Shown: positions 1 through 9,536, counted from the stretch's first letter. The stretch: 64,000 nt of DNA from Mycolicibacterium duvalii (GCF_010726645.1 NZ_AP022563.1:3658001-3722000); one strand, 5' to 3'. Numbers and translations are program-made. The notes: generated from the letters alone by a model not told the origin.

Positions 1-2
1 TT

Positions 3-3000
3 GCGTTCAGCCCCGGCGGTGCGCTGATCGCCGGCGCCTCGGGCAGCGGAAAATCGTCGCTGCTGGACGCGATCTCGCTGGGCTTCCTGCCGTTCAACCG
101 GCGCAACTTCAACGCCTCGGGCGACAACACCGCCGCTGGGTCCAGTGCGGGCCGGCGCACCGTCGACAAGTATGTGCGCGGCGCGTGGGGCCAGCGCAGC
201 GACGGCGCCGCCAGTCGGGTGATGTATCTGCGCGGGGAGGGCACCGCCTGGTCGGCCGTGGCGGTCACCTACAGCAGCGACTCCGGCCGCACCGTCACCG
301 GGCTGGTGCTCAAATGGCTGACCGGCGAGTCCCGCAACGACTCGTCGAGCCGGTTCGTCCTCGGTGACGGCGACCTGGACATCGAGGACGTCTGTAACCG
401 CTGGGCCGCAGGGCGTTTCGACACGGGCGTCTTCAAGGAGAACGGGTGGCGGTTCACCACCAAGGTGGAGTCACAGTACCTGGCGCAGCTGTACGCGACC
501 ATCGGCATCCGCGCGTCCGACGCGGCTCAGCAGTTGCTCGGTAAGGCCAAGTCGCTCAAGAGCGTCGGCGGGCTCGAGCAGTTCGTCCGCGAATTCATGC
601 TGGACGAGCCGGACAGCCTGGCCCGGTTGCCCGAGGCGCTCAAGCAGATCGACCCGCTGGTCGAGGCCCGCGAGTTGCTCGCCGTCGCGCAGCGTAAACG
701 CAAGATCCTCGGCGACATCGAGAAGATCCAGCAGCGCTACGCGTCGGAGTCCTCGGATCTGGGCATCATCGACCTGGTCGACGCGCCGATGGTGCGGGCC
801 TACACCGACCATGTGCGGGTCGCGCAGTGCCCGGAGCAGATTGCGCAGCTGGACTCCACCATCGACCAGCTGGACAACGAGTACGAAGACGTCACGCGCT
901 CGCTGAATCTGGCTAAGGCCGAAGCAGATTCGCTCAACGCGCAGATCAGCGGCAACAGCGCCAGCCTCGGTCCGCTGCAGTCGCAGGTCACCGCCGCCGA
1001 GACCGCCGCCGAGCAGGTGTCGCGCCGCCGCGCGGCCTATGAGGACATGCTGGCCGCGCAGGGGCTCGACGTCCCCGCGGGCCCCGACGAGTTCTGGAAC
1101 CTGCGCGAAGAACTGCTCGCCGAGGCCACCGAGCTGCTGGCCACGGTCGAACGCCACCGCGAAGCCTCCACCGACGCCGAGTATGCGCAGAAGGCGGCCC
1201 GGATCACGCGTGACGACGCCGCCAAAGAACTCAAACGGGTCGAACACGTCGGGTCGGCGCTGCCGGAGTTCGCGTTGGCGATGCGCGAACACATCTGCGC
1301 CGCCGTCGGTGTCGACACCGCCGAGCTGCCCTATGTCGCGGAGCTGATGGACCTGCGTGCCGACCAGACCCGCTGGCGCACCGCGGTGGAGAAGGTGCTG
1401 CGCGGGGCGGGGCTGCGGCTGCTGGTACCCGATCAGCACTGGACGAAGGTGCTGCGGTTCGTCAACGAGACCAACATGCGGGGCCGGCTGGCGCTGCATC
1501 ACGTACGCACCAAGACCTACGGCACCGCGCCGACGGACCCGGAGCCGAACACCCTGGCCGGCAAGCTTTTTGCGGTCGACCCGGACCATCCGTGCGCGGC
1601 CGAGGCCGTCGACATCGTCGCCGCCGCCGGTGACCACATCTGCGTCGACACCCCCGAGGTGTTCGCCCGCTTTCGCCGCGCGGTCACCGACACCGGCCTG
1701 TACAAGGACTCCGACCGGGTCGCGATCAAAGACGACCGGCGCCCGCTCAAGCAGTCCGAATACCTGTACCAGGGCGACGTGTCCGCCAAGATCAACGCGC
1801 TGACCGTCGACCTGGCCGCCGCCGAGCAGGCCTACCAGAAGGCCCGGCACACCGCCGACGAGATCGCCGCGCAGCGTCAGCAGTGGCGCGACCGGGCCGC
1901 GGCCTGCAAGGCGATCTGCGAGCAGTTCGGGCAGTGGAGCCAGATCGACGTCGAGACCGCCGACGGGCACGCCGACCGGCTGCGCGAGCAGTACGAGCTG
2001 CTGCTGGCCGACAACCCCGACATCGAGGCGCTCAACGCCCGCGCCGACGAATGCTGGTCGCAGATCCAGAAACTCATGACCCGCCGCGGGGCGATCCAGA
2101 CCCGCCGCGACGACCTCGACTCCCGACGCACGCAGCTCCTCGAACTGCAAGAGCGGCTGCAGCCCGCGTTTGTGTCCGAGCCGCTGACCGAGTTGCTGCG
2201 GCGTTACGCCCACCAGGTGCCGGTCGCGCTGGAGCTGCTCGAACCCGAGCCGCACCGCGACGCGCTGGTCACCGCCATCAAGAAGGAGCGCGAGCAGCTG
2301 CGCGAGAGCCGGCGGCGCTCCTACGACGAGTTGGCCCGCATCCTCAACACCTTCGACACCGCGTTCCCCGACGCGATTCCCAACGACAGCGACAACTTTG
2401 ACGAGCGGGTGCACGACTACGTCGCGCTGTGCCGCCACATCGACGAGCGTGAGCTGCCCGAGGCCTACGAGCGGATGATGCGGCTGGTCACCGAGCAGGC
2501 CCCGGACGCGATCCTGACGCTGCACCGGGTCGCCGAGCAGGAGGCGCGGCGCATCGCCGAGCAGATCGAGCGCGTCAACACCGGTCTGGGTGCGGTGGAG
2601 TTCAACCGCGGCACCCGGCTGACGCTGCGCGCGACGCCGCGCTCGCTGCCGGCGGTGGCGGAGCTGACCGAGATCGTGCGGTCGATCAGCCGGCGCATCG
2701 CCGAGGTGGGCCTCGGCGACAAGCAGGCGATCCTGGACCAGTACGCCGACATCCTGCGGCTGCGCAACCGTTTGGCGTCCACGGCGCCGGAGGACAGGGC
2801 GTGGACGCGTGACGCGCTCGACGTGCGCAACCGGTTCACCTTCGACTGCGCCGAATGGGATGTGGCGTCCGAGGAGTTGATCCGCACGCACTCCAACGCC
2901 GGCGACAACTCCGGTGGTGAGCAGGAGAAGCTGATGGCGTTCTGCCTGGCCGGTGCGCTGAGCTTCAACCTCGCGGCGCCGGGTGATACCGACAATAGGC

Positions 3001-3293
3001 CGGTGTTCGCGCAGCTGATGCTCGACGAGGCGTTCTCCAAGTCCGATCCGCAGTTCGCCCAGCAGGCGCTGCAGGCGTTCCGCAAGTTCGGTTTCCAGCT
3101 GGTGATCGTCGCGACCGTGCAGAACGCCACGACCATCCAGCCCTACATCGACAGCGTGGTGATGGTGTCCAAGACCGAGGCCACCGGCCGCAACGCCCGC
3201 CCGGTCGCGACCGTGGCGACCCGCACGATCTCGGAATTCACCGCGCTGCGCCGGGAGATGCGCACCGAAGCCAAGGTGCCCGCGCCGGTCTGA
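3..3293 (+). CDS. jetC: Wadjet JetC / MksB-EptC-like SMC ATPase (5' partial)
   Basis: Large SMC-like ATPase of Wadjet (MksB/EptC in mycobacteria), which restricts plasmid transformation by extruding and having JetD cleave closed circular DNA. The reading frame is open from base 3, so the N-terminus lies before the window. The first codons already give a Walker A (GASGSGKSS, about bases 36-62). Long charged coiled-coil arms follow (about bases 700-2600). Near the end come an ABC signature (SGGEQEK, about 2911-2931) and a Walker B (LMLDEAF, about 3016-3036), so both halves of the ATPase head are intact. In Wadjet, jetA and jetB normally lie just upstream. No jetD follows: the next gene is convergent and starts 14 bp away. 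JetD must be upstream or elsewhere, or is missing. Confidence 0.85.
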   Translation, partial: AFSPGGALIAGASGSGKSSLLDAISLGFLPFNRRNFNASGDNTAAGSSAGRRTVDKYVRGAWGQRSDGAASRVMYLRGEGTAWSAVAVTYSSDSGRTVTGLVLKWLTGESRNDSSSRFVLGDGDLDIEDVCNRWAAGRFDTGVFKENGWRFTTKVESQYLAQLYATIGIRASDAAQQLLGKAKSLKSVGGLEQFVREFMLDEPDSLARLPEALKQIDPLVEARELLAVAQRKRKILGDIEKIQQRYASESSDLGIIDLVDAPMVRAYTDHVRVAQCPEQIAQLDSTIDQLDNEYEDVTRSLNLAKAEADSLNAQISGNSASLGPLQSQVTAAETAAEQVSRRRAAYEDMLAAQGLDVPAGPDEFWNLREELLAEATELLATVERHREASTDAEYAQKAARITRDDAAKELKRVEHVGSALPEFALAMREHICAAVGVDTAELPYVAELMDLRADQTRWRTAVEKVLRGAGLRLLVPDQHWTKVLRFVNETNMRGRLALHHVRTKTYGTAPTDPEPNTLAGKLFAVDPDHPCAAEAVDIVAAAGDHICVDTPEVFARFRRAVTDTGLYKDSDRVAIKDDRRPLKQSEYLYQGDVSAKINALTVDLAAAEQAYQKARHTADEIAAQRQQWRDRAAACKAICEQFGQWSQIDVETADGHADRLREQYELLLADNPDIEALNARADECWSQIQKLMTRRGAIQTRRDDLDSRRTQLLELQERLQPAFVSEPLTELLRRYAHQVPVALELLEPEPHRDALVTAIKKEREQLRESRRRSYDELARILNTFDTAFPDAIPNDSDNFDERVHDYVALCRHIDERELPEAYERMMRLVTEQAPDAILTLHRVAEQEARRIAEQIERVNTGLGAVEFNRGTRLTLRATPRSLPAVAELTEIVRSISRRIAEVGLGDKQAILDQYADILRLRNRLASTAPEDRAWTRDALDVRNRFTFDCAEWDVASEELIRTHSNAGDNSGGEQEKLMAFCLAGALSFNLAAPGDTDNRPVFAQLMLDEAFSKSDPQFAQQALQAFRKFGFQLVIVATVQNATTIQPYIDSVVMVSKTEATGRNARPVATVATRTISEFTALRREMRTEAKVPAPV

Positions 3294-3307
3294 GCCGTGC
3301 GTCGCGG

Positions 3308-5629
3308 TCAGCCGCCGAGCGCCTCCCGCGCCGGCCCCAGGTCGAGGAACACGGTCTCGCCGTTGGCGTCGTCGAGGCCGTCGTTGTCGGTGACGACGTA
3401 GAGGTTGCCGTTGCCGGCGACCGCGAAGCCCTCCACCTTCTCCTGCGTGTAGCCGCGGCCCGCCTGCAGGTCGGGAAGCAGGTTGCGGGCCAACGTCTTC
3501 GGCAGCACCTGCACGTTTCCCTGTTCGGTTGGCAGCGAAACCCGGTAGATGGCCTTCACGCGGGCGTCGGGCCCATTGAGCTTGTCGCGCTCCAGGATCA
3601 GCAGCGACCCGTCGTGCACCTGGATCTCGGACAGGCCGATCCAGTCGCCTTCGGCGTCGGTGGTGTCCAGCGGATAGCCGAACCACTCCCAGCGGTCGTC
3701 GGCGGGGCTGTATCGGCCCAGCCGGGCCACCCCTTTCGGGTCGGTCTTCACCTCCCGTTGCACCGCGACCCACACCGCGTCACCGTCGACCGCCACACCC
3801 TCGAAGCCCTGGCCGCCCAGATTCTCCGCGACGTCGGACGGCAGCGACACCCGGGTCTGGATCGTGCCGTCGGCGGCGACGAACACCAGTTGGTTGCCAA
3901 GCCCCTCCTCGCCCTCGACCGCCAGCACGAAGCCGCCGTCGGGCTGGGCTGCCAGCCCCTCGACGTCGAGCGCGACGGGTTCACCGCCGTCGGTGATCGG
4001 CAGCTCGGTGTCGATCAGCGCCGGGGTCCGGGTCAGGTCGATGCCCAGGATCCGGGACGGCCCGTAGGCATTGTCGGTGGACGTGTAGAGCCGGTTCTCG
4101 TCGGCCGGATCCGCGGTCAGAGCGCCCAACGCACCCCAGGGGATCGGGGTGCCGTCGACGTCACCCGACACGATCGACGGGAACGGCGGGCGGCCCCCGA
4201 GGGCGGCGAATTGCTCACCGAAACCGTAGACGTTCACCGCGGCCCGCACGCCGGCCTCCGCGTCGTCGGCCTCCGTGGAGATGACCAGCAGGTCACGGGC
4301 CGGGACCGGCAGGATGCCCTCCGGGCCGGCGGTGGTGGGCAGGATCTGCCGGAACCGTGGCGCGGCGACGTCGCCGACGTCGTAGACCGCGACGAAATTG
4401 CTGCGTTCCGAGGCCACCAACGCGACCGGGCGGCCGCCGATCTCGGTGATCGCGAGCCCCTCCGGTTCCGGCCCCTTCGATTCGGCGCGGTCCTCGATGT
4501 GCAGGCCGGTGCGCACGGCCAGCTGTTCGATGCTGTTGCCGGCGTCCCAGGTCACCTCGCCGGTGCCGGCGTCGAAGATGGTCCAGCCGCGGGTGCCGCC
4601 CTTCCAGTCGCCTTCGTTGGCGGTGGCGACGTGGCGCTCACCGATCCAGCCGATGGCGTCGGGTTCGCGCGGGGTGTCGGTGATGGCGCCGCTCTGGTCG
4701 ACCCGCCCGTCCTCGGCGGTGTCGATGCCGGACACGGATTGGCTTCCGGCACTGAAGATCTGCTCGACCACGCCGGTGCGGCCGTCGATGATGGCGATGC
4801 CGTTGTTCTCCTGCAGCGTCACCGCGACCTGGCTGCGGGAGTTGATGCTGACGTATTCAGGTTCGAGGTCCTCGGGGGTGTCCAGCCCTGCGGCGCGCGC
4901 GGTCTCGACGTCGAAGTCGACCCGCCGCGGGGTCCACGCCTGCGGTGCGCCGGTGAGGTCGAGCAGCGCGACGAACCCCGTGGGCGGCTGCGGGAGGCCA
5001 CCTTCGGCGCCGCCGGGCGGGGTGAACTCTTCGTCGCGCTGGTTCTCGATGGCGATGGCGGCGAATGCTCCGTTGTCGGCGACGGCGATGGAGTCGGGCT
5101 GGCCGCCGAGTTCGACGCTGTGCACCCGGCTGCGGTCGGCGACGCGGACCACGTCGACGCGGCCCGACGGGTTGGTGAAATCGCCGCCGGTGGTGTCGAC
5201 GACGACGAGCACGTACTCGCCGACCGCGGCCACCGAGGTGGGCTGGTCGTCGGCGTTGCCCAGTTCGGAGAGCGAAAGCGTGCCCTGTCCAACGGGATTG
5301 GCGGGGTCACGAACGTCGAGGAAGCCGATGCGTTTGCCGGCGGCGTCGGTGTAGATGACGGTGTTGCCATCCGGGGTGACGGTGGAGATCTCGGCGACCG
5401 TCTCGTCGTCGCGTCGGTCGGCCGGCGCGTTCAGATACACCGGGTAAGTGGCCATGCGGTGATAGCGCTGGGCGTCGGGCAGCTCGAAGTCGACGGCCGC
5501 CGTCGCGCGCTCCGGGGTAGACGGCGCTTCCGCGCCCGTCTCGCGGTCGGTGTCCCGCGAGCACCCTGCCAGCAGCAGTGCCGCGATCGTCGCGGTCGCC
5601 GTCGCGCGGACCAGGTGCGAGGCCGTCAT
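3308..5629 (-). CDS. Secreted lipoprotein with esterase-like-phytase domain
   Basis: 773-residue exported protein. The N-terminus has a basic start, a hydrophobic stretch and a lipobox (LLAGC, Cys about residue 23), so it should be lipid-anchored outside the cytoplasmic membrane. The rest looks like a beta-propeller, with repeated blades carrying VAVxGDAVWVA-, GFAVAGNGNLYVVTDN- and EGLAxQPDGGFVLAVEGEEG-like segments. The C-terminal half fits the 'esterase-like activity of phytase' family; the N-terminal half resembles choice-of-anchor or alkaline-phosphatase-linked propellers. The substrate cannot be inferred. ATG at 5629 is preceded by a GAGGG Shine-Dalgarno with good spacing. It converges on jetC and is transcribed away from the TetR gene at 6051, so that regulator may control it. 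Confidence 0.7.
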   Translation of the reverse strand: MTASHLVRATATATIAALLLAGCSRDTDRETGAEAPSTPERATAAVDFELPDAQRYHRMATYPVYLNAPADRRDDETVAEISTVTPDGNTVIYTDAAGKRIGFLDVRDPANPVGQGTLSLSELGNADDQPTSVAAVGEYVLVVVDTTGGDFTNPSGRVDVVRVADRSRVHSVELGGQPDSIAVADNGAFAAIAIENQRDEEFTPPGGAEGGLPQPPTGFVALLDLTGAPQAWTPRRVDFDVETARAAGLDTPEDLEPEYVSINSRSQVAVTLQENNGIAIIDGRTGVVEQIFSAGSQSVSGIDTAEDGRVDQSGAITDTPREPDAIGWIGERHVATANEGDWKGGTRGWTIFDAGTGEVTWDAGNSIEQLAVRTGLHIEDRAESKGPEPEGLAITEIGGRPVALVASERSNFVAVYDVGDVAAPRFRQILPTTAGPEGILPVPARDLLVISTEADDAEAGVRAAVNVYGFGEQFAALGGRPPFPSIVSGDVDGTPIPWGALGALTADPADENRLYTSTDNAYGPSRILGIDLTRTPALIDTELPITDGGEPVALDVEGLAAQPDGGFVLAVEGEEGLGNQLVFVAADGTIQTRVSLPSDVAENLGGQGFEGVAVDGDAVWVAVQREVKTDPKGVARLGRYSPADDRWEWFGYPLDTTDAEGDWIGLSEIQVHDGSLLILERDKLNGPDARVKAIYRVSLPTEQGNVQVLPKTLARNLLPDLQAGRGYTQEKVEGFAVAGNGNLYVVTDNDGLDDANGETVFLDLGPAREALGG

Positions 5630-5729
5630 CGGTCACCCTCTTCAGTTGTGCTCATCGGACGGCTGGCAGCTTGGCGTGCCCAGGTGAGCGCATCACGATC
5701 ACCACCTGAACGGGAGGTGACGAATCGGT

Positions 5730-5825
5730 GCCGGTCAGACCGAAACCGGCCCAGAACCGGCGCAGAAGCCGGGCGGAGGTGTCGCCACTCCCCCGCTGTG
5801 GCGACACCGGAAGTCCCCTGCCCGG
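5730..5825. repeat. Two strong inverted repeats in the intergenic region
   Basis: The 421-bp gap between the lipoprotein gene and the TetR gene holds two strong dyads. The first pairs GCCGGT (5730-5735) with ACCGGC (5745-5750). The second is a two-tier stem: CCGGGC (5769-5774) with GCCCGG (5820-5825), enclosing a perfect 11-bp stem GGTGTCGCCAC (5778-5788) / GTGGCGACACC (5798-5808) with a 9-nt loop. No T-run follows on either strand, so this is not a classical intrinsic terminator. It could be a leader structure of the minus-strand lipoprotein mRNA (its ATG is about 140 nt away), an operator, or a small structured RNA. Confidence 0.6.
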
Positions 5826-5902
5826 TCAAAGGGGGCTCCGCTCAACCCCTCACTGGGCGCGCCCCGGCCGCCCGGACGAGACGAACCGAACTGATAGTAC
5901 AT

Positions 5903-5947
5903 AAACGCCAACGTTTGCGAAAAACGAAGCGGTTTTTGAATTCGCAA
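5903..5947. promoter_or_regulatory. Nested AT-rich dyads, candidate TetR operator
   Basis: This AT-rich patch contrasts with the GC-rich surroundings. AAACG (5903-5907) is inverted at CGTTT (5912-5916); TTGCGAA (5915-5921) is inverted at TTCGCAA (5941-5947); AAAAAC (5920-5925) is inverted at GTTTTT (5932-5937). It lies between two divergent genes, about 100-150 bp upstream of a TetR gene, where an autoregulatory operator is expected. The assignment to that TetR is inference. Confidence 0.4.
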
Positions 5948-6006
5948 CCAATGCGCAAATGCACTTCGACTGTTCTTCGCGCCGACGTATCAGCGTTTGT
6001 CGCACC

Positions 6007-6012
6007 TATACT
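6007..6012 (+). promoter_or_regulatory. Candidate -10 element for the TetR gene
   Basis: TATACT lies 38 bases upstream of the ATG at 6051 and matches the mycobacterial SigA -10 well. No convincing -35 is seen at 16-18 bp; this is common in mycobacteria but lowers confidence. Confidence 0.35.
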
Positions 6013-6050
6013 TCGGGCAGCACGGCAGTTGGGTCAGAGGAGGCCACCGT

Positions 6051-6647
6051 ATGGCCGAACGACTCGCATCCGGTCGCCATCGTCTTTCCCGGGAACAGGT
6101 CGCCGCCAACCAGCAGCAACGTTTGTTCAAGGCGCTCACGGCGGTGATGGGCAACAAGGGCTACCACAGCACCACGGTCGACGACCTGATCAAGGAGGCC
6201 GGGGTATCCAAGGCGACGTTCTATCAGCACTTCACCTCCAAGCAGGACTGCTTCATGTCCGCCTACGCCCGGATGCAGCAGCACGTCATCGCCGCTGTTC
6301 AGGCCGTCCCGAAGACCGGTACAACGATGGAGCGGTTCACGGTGATGCTGGACCGCTACCTGGGCTTTCTGTCCCTGGACCCGCCCACGGCACGGTTGTT
6401 CCTGGTCGAGGTCTACGCGGCCGGCCCCGACGCCATCCGTCGCCGGGTGGAATTGCAGCAGCAGTTCATAACCGGCGTCGCGACCATTTTCGATGCCCGC
6501 AGCAAAGACGACCGGTTCGCCTGCCAGATGCTGGTAGCCGCGATTTCGATGCTGGTCACCCAGGCCCTGACCGATGGCGATCCCGACGCGATCACCGCGC
6601 TGAAGGAGCCGATTCTGGGATTCACGGAAAAGGTCATGGAACGGTAA
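6051..6647 (+). CDS. TetR/AcrR family transcriptional regulator
   Basis: 198-residue repressor-type regulator. The N-terminal HTH is typical: a first helix after LFKALTAVM, then TTVDDLIKEAGVSKATFYQHF as the DNA-contacting helices. A helical ligand-binding and dimerisation half follows (LDRYLGFLSLDPPTARLFLVEVYA). The start was set at ATG 6051 because AGAGGAGG (6037-6043 region) is an ideal Shine-Dalgarno; an upstream in-frame ATG at 5997 lies before the candidate -10 and is unlikely. It is divergent from the lipoprotein gene and 54 bp before a second TetR gene in the same direction. Ligand unknown. Confidence 0.88.
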   Translation: MAERLASGRHRLSREQVAANQQQRLFKALTAVMGNKGYHSTTVDDLIKEAGVSKATFYQHFTSKQDCFMSAYARMQQHVIAAVQAVPKTGTTMERFTVMLDRYLGFLSLDPPTARLFLVEVYAAGPDAIRRRVELQQQFITGVATIFDARSKDDRFACQMLVAAISMLVTQALTDGDPDAITALKEPILGFTEKVMER

Positions 6648-6701
6648 TCCCCCGACGACCTTGGCGAACACTGTCTGATCATGAAAACTTGAGGGGCGTT
6701 C

Positions 6702-7277
6702 GTGTCTGAGATTCAGTCCAGCAGTCTGCGCGAACGAAAAAAGGCGCAGACGCGGCTCGCGATTCGGCGCGAGGCGTTTCGGCTGTTCGACGAACAGGGG
6801 TACGCGAACACCACCGTGGAACAGATCGCCGAGGCCGCCGAGGTCTCGCCGCGCACCTTCTACCGGTACTTCAAGATCAAGGAAGCGCTGCTGATCTCGG
6901 ACGACCACAGTTCGCCGATCGTGCGCGCGTTCGTCGACGCACCGGCTGAGCTGTCGGTCGTGGCCGCCTACCGGCACGCGATGGAGCAGGTGTTCGGCGG
7001 CCTGTCGGCCGATGAACGCGTGAACGCGATCGCCGGGCAGCAGATGCTCTATCAGGTCCCGGAGGCGCGCGGCCTGATCTACACCGAGTACATCCGGCTG
7101 ATCGGTCTGCTCACCGACGCGCTGGCCGAGCGCCTCGGGCCGGACACCGAAGAGTTCGAGCGGCGGGTGACCGCCGGCGCCATCGTCGGCGTACTCATCG
7201 CGATCTCCGACGACAACCCGCTACCGCAGTCCGAACTGTCCGAGGCGCTGAAGATCCTCGACGCGCGGCTGTCGTAG
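6702..7277 (+). CDS. TetR/AcrR family transcriptional regulator
   Basis: 191 residues, GTG start. HTH at about residues 12-58 (TRLAIRREAFRLFDEQGY, TTVEQIAEAAEVSPRTFYRYF), followed by a helical ligand-binding domain of the common mycobacterial type. It follows the TetR at 6051 in the same direction by 54 bp, so the two are probably co-transcribed, although the proteins differ clearly outside the HTH. It ends one base from the end of the convergent molybdopterin oxidoreductase gene. Target and ligand cannot be read from the sequence. Confidence 0.88.
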   Translation: MSEIQSSSLRERKKAQTRLAIRREAFRLFDEQGYANTTVEQIAEAAEVSPRTFYRYFKIKEALLISDDHSSPIVRAFVDAPAELSVVAAYRHAMEQVFGGLSADERVNAIAGQQMLYQVPEARGLIYTEYIRLIGLLTDALAERLGPDTEEFERRVTAGAIVGVLIAISDDNPLPQSELSEALKILDARLS

Positions 7278-7278
7278 C

Positions 7279-9462
7279 TCAGCCGGCGGCCTTGGCCCGG
7301 ACGTCGCGCTCGTCCACCTTCTCGACCTCGACCAGGTTGTCGCCGTAGACCCCGGCGTTGCCGAGGCCGCAGTGCCGGTCGGCGGTGATCGCGTTGACCG
7401 TGGTCGGTCCCGACTTTCCCTGCCAGTGCCCGACATTGGCCATCACCAGGCCCGGGATCAGGCCGTCGTCCAACGCTGCCGGGCCCTGGAAGGTGCCGCG
7501 GTCGTTGAACACCCGGACCAGCTCGCCCTCGCCGATGCCGCGTTCGGCGGCGTCGGCGGGATGGATGAACACCCGCTGCCCGCCCTGCACTTTCTGCTTG
7601 TCCGCGGAGTTGCCGTACTGGCTGTTGAGGAAGGCGTGCGGCTTCGGCGAGATGATCGACAGCGGATACCGTTGCGCCAGAACTGGATTGGACTGCGGCG
7701 ACTCGAACGGCGGTATGTAGTCGGGAACCGGGTCGACATATCCGCCGGGTTGCATCGCCTCGTACATCGACCGCCACACCGGAACGACGAAGTTGCCACC
7801 CTCGGCGAGGCTGGACTTGAACTCACACCTGCCTGACGGGGTCGGGAAGTTGCCTTCGGCGTGCGGGGCGCGGACGTCGGGGGTGCCGACGTTCAACCGC
7901 ATCCAGCCGACCTCTTCGAGCTTCTCGTAGGTGATGCCGGCCAGCGCCGGGGCATCCCAGTCGTGGAAGTCGATGAGCATCTGCCGGTCGGTGCGGTTCC
8001 AGTAGGCCATCGACTCGTCGTCGAACTCCATGAGCCGGGCCAGCCGTCGGAACAATTCCACGTTGGGCACGCACTCCCCGGGCGGCTCGATCGCGGGCTG
8101 GTTCAGCGAGATGTAGAGGTGACCCCAGGTGACCATGATGTCGAGCTGCTCGGCCTGCATGGTCGCCGGCAGCAACAGGTCGGCGAATTTCGCGGTGTCG
8201 GTGATGAAGTGCTCGCTGACGACGGTGAACAGGTCCTCGCGCAGCAGGCCGCGCATCGTCTTCTCCTGAGCCGGGCCCTGCGAGACCGGGTTGGAGTTGT
8301 ACACGAACAGCGACTTGATCGGCGGGTCGAGATCCAGCTCGCCGGTCAGCGCCATACCGAGGTCGAGTTCGTTGACCACCCGGGTGCCCTCCGGGATCCA
8401 CTCCGGCTTGCAGATCGCGTCGAACTTGGTCGGGAACTCCCAGATCGGCATCTCCATGGTGCCGCCGCCGACGTGGCGCCACGCGCCGACCAGAGCGGGC
8501 AGGCAGGTGATGGCGCGGATCGCCTGGCCGCCGCCGCGGCTGCGTTCCAGCGCGACGCCCTGGCGGATCGCGGCCGGCTGGGTGGTGGCGTATTCGTAGG
8601 CCAGCGTGCGGATGTCGTCGGCCGGGATACCGGTGATCTCCTCGACCCGTTCGGGTGGGTACTGGGCGGCGCGGGCGGCCAGTTCGTCGTAGCCGACGGT
8701 GTAGCGCTGCACGTAGTCGGTGTCGACCAGGCCCTGGGCGATGATCTGACCGATCAGGCCCATCGCGAGCGCGCCGTCGGTGCCGGGCCGGATCGGGATG
8801 TGCCAATCCGCCTGGCGGGCCGTGCGATTGCGCACCGGGTCGATGACGACGATCTTGGCGCCGTGGTTCTTGCGCGCCTCCAGCAGGAACGGCCAGCCGT
8901 GCAGGTTGGTGCTGGTCATGTTCATGCCCCAGACGATGATGTACTTCGAGTACGCCATCGACTCGACGTCCAGTCCGCCCGACCCGCCGACGGTCATGTG
9001 CCAGGCGGTCGACGACCCGGATTCGCAGTAGGTCTTCTCGGCCACGGTCGCGCCGAGCCGGTTGAAGAACGCGTCGCCGGAGGTGAGTCCGTTGAGCACG
9101 CCCTGGTGGCCGAGGTAGGCGTGCGGCATGATGGCCTGGCTACCGTACTCGGCGATGATCGACGTCCAGCGCGTCTTGATCTCGGCCAGCGCCTCGTCCC
9201 AGGTGATGCGCTCGAACTCGCCGGCGCCTTTGGCGCCGACCCGCCGCATCGGGTACAGCAGCCGGTCGGGCTGGTAGTGGTGTTCGTGGAAGTTCTTGAC
9301 CTTGACGCACAGCCCGCCGCGGGTCATCGGATGGTCCGGATCCCCTGTGACGTCAACGAGTTTGCCGTCCTCGACGTGGTAGAGCATGGCGCAGGTGTCC
9401 GGGCAGTCATGGGGGCAGGCCCCCCGGACGATCGTCAGCTGCTTGGGCGCGTCGAGTGTCAC
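7279..9462 (-). CDS. Molybdopterin-dependent oxidoreductase (formate dehydrogenase/BisC-like)
   Basis: 727-residue member of the DMSO reductase superfamily. The N-terminus has the [4Fe-4S] ligands CPHDCPDTC followed by GGLCVK, then RITWDEALAEI and the bis-MGD-binding core (VVIDPVRNRTA, GTDGALAMGL, YNSNPVSQGP). The C-terminal molydopterin dinucleotide-binding barrel is present (HPADAAERGIGEGELVRVFNDRG). No Tat signal is seen, so it is probably cytoplasmic. The GTG start at 9462 is preceded by AGAAGGA at good spacing. No partner electron-transfer subunit lies beside it; it is monocistronic and converges on the second TetR gene. Substrate unknown: family members act on formate, S-/N-oxides or other small molecules. 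Confidence 0.85.
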   Translation of the reverse strand: MTLDAPKQLTIVRGACPHDCPDTCAMLYHVEDGKLVDVTGDPDHPMTRGGLCVKVKNFHEHHYQPDRLLYPMRRVGAKGAGEFERITWDEALAEIKTRWTSIIAEYGSQAIMPHAYLGHQGVLNGLTSGDAFFNRLGATVAEKTYCESGSSTAWHMTVGGSGGLDVESMAYSKYIIVWGMNMTSTNLHGWPFLLEARKNHGAKIVVIDPVRNRTARQADWHIPIRPGTDGALAMGLIGQIIAQGLVDTDYVQRYTVGYDELAARAAQYPPERVEEITGIPADDIRTLAYEYATTQPAAIRQGVALERSRGGGQAIRAITCLPALVGAWRHVGGGTMEMPIWEFPTKFDAICKPEWIPEGTRVVNELDLGMALTGELDLDPPIKSLFVYNSNPVSQGPAQEKTMRGLLREDLFTVVSEHFITDTAKFADLLLPATMQAEQLDIMVTWGHLYISLNQPAIEPPGECVPNVELFRRLARLMEFDDESMAYWNRTDRQMLIDFHDWDAPALAGITYEKLEEVGWMRLNVGTPDVRAPHAEGNFPTPSGRCEFKSSLAEGGNFVVPVWRSMYEAMQPGGYVDPVPDYIPPFESPQSNPVLAQRYPLSIISPKPHAFLNSQYGNSADKQKVQGGQRVFIHPADAAERGIGEGELVRVFNDRGTFQGPAALDDGLIPGLVMANVGHWQGKSGPTTVNAITADRHCGLGNAGVYGDNLVEVEKVDERDVRAKAAG

Positions 9463-9536
9463 GGGCAGTCCTTCTGACGGCGACTGGGGGTGAACCCAGT
9501 GAAGGACAACCGTGTGGCAGAGCTATGTCACCGTGA

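Noticed and set aside
471..3773. A 1100-codon open frame on the minus strand
   Set aside because: It is a shadow of jetC and the lipoprotein gene: Arg/Gly/Ala/Pro-rich, no motifs, and the plus-strand frame has Walker A, signature and Walker B.
5700..5850. Possible cobalamin riboswitch
   Set aside because: There is a loose likeness (GGTGACGAATC, CCCCCGCTGT, AAGTCCCCTGCC), but the B12 box is incomplete and spacing is wrong; recorded only as hairpins.
3614..6709. A long plus-strand open frame of over 1000 codons
   Set aside because: It runs antisense to the lipoprotein gene and through the TetR gene; composition and lack of motifs mark it as a GC-rich shadow.
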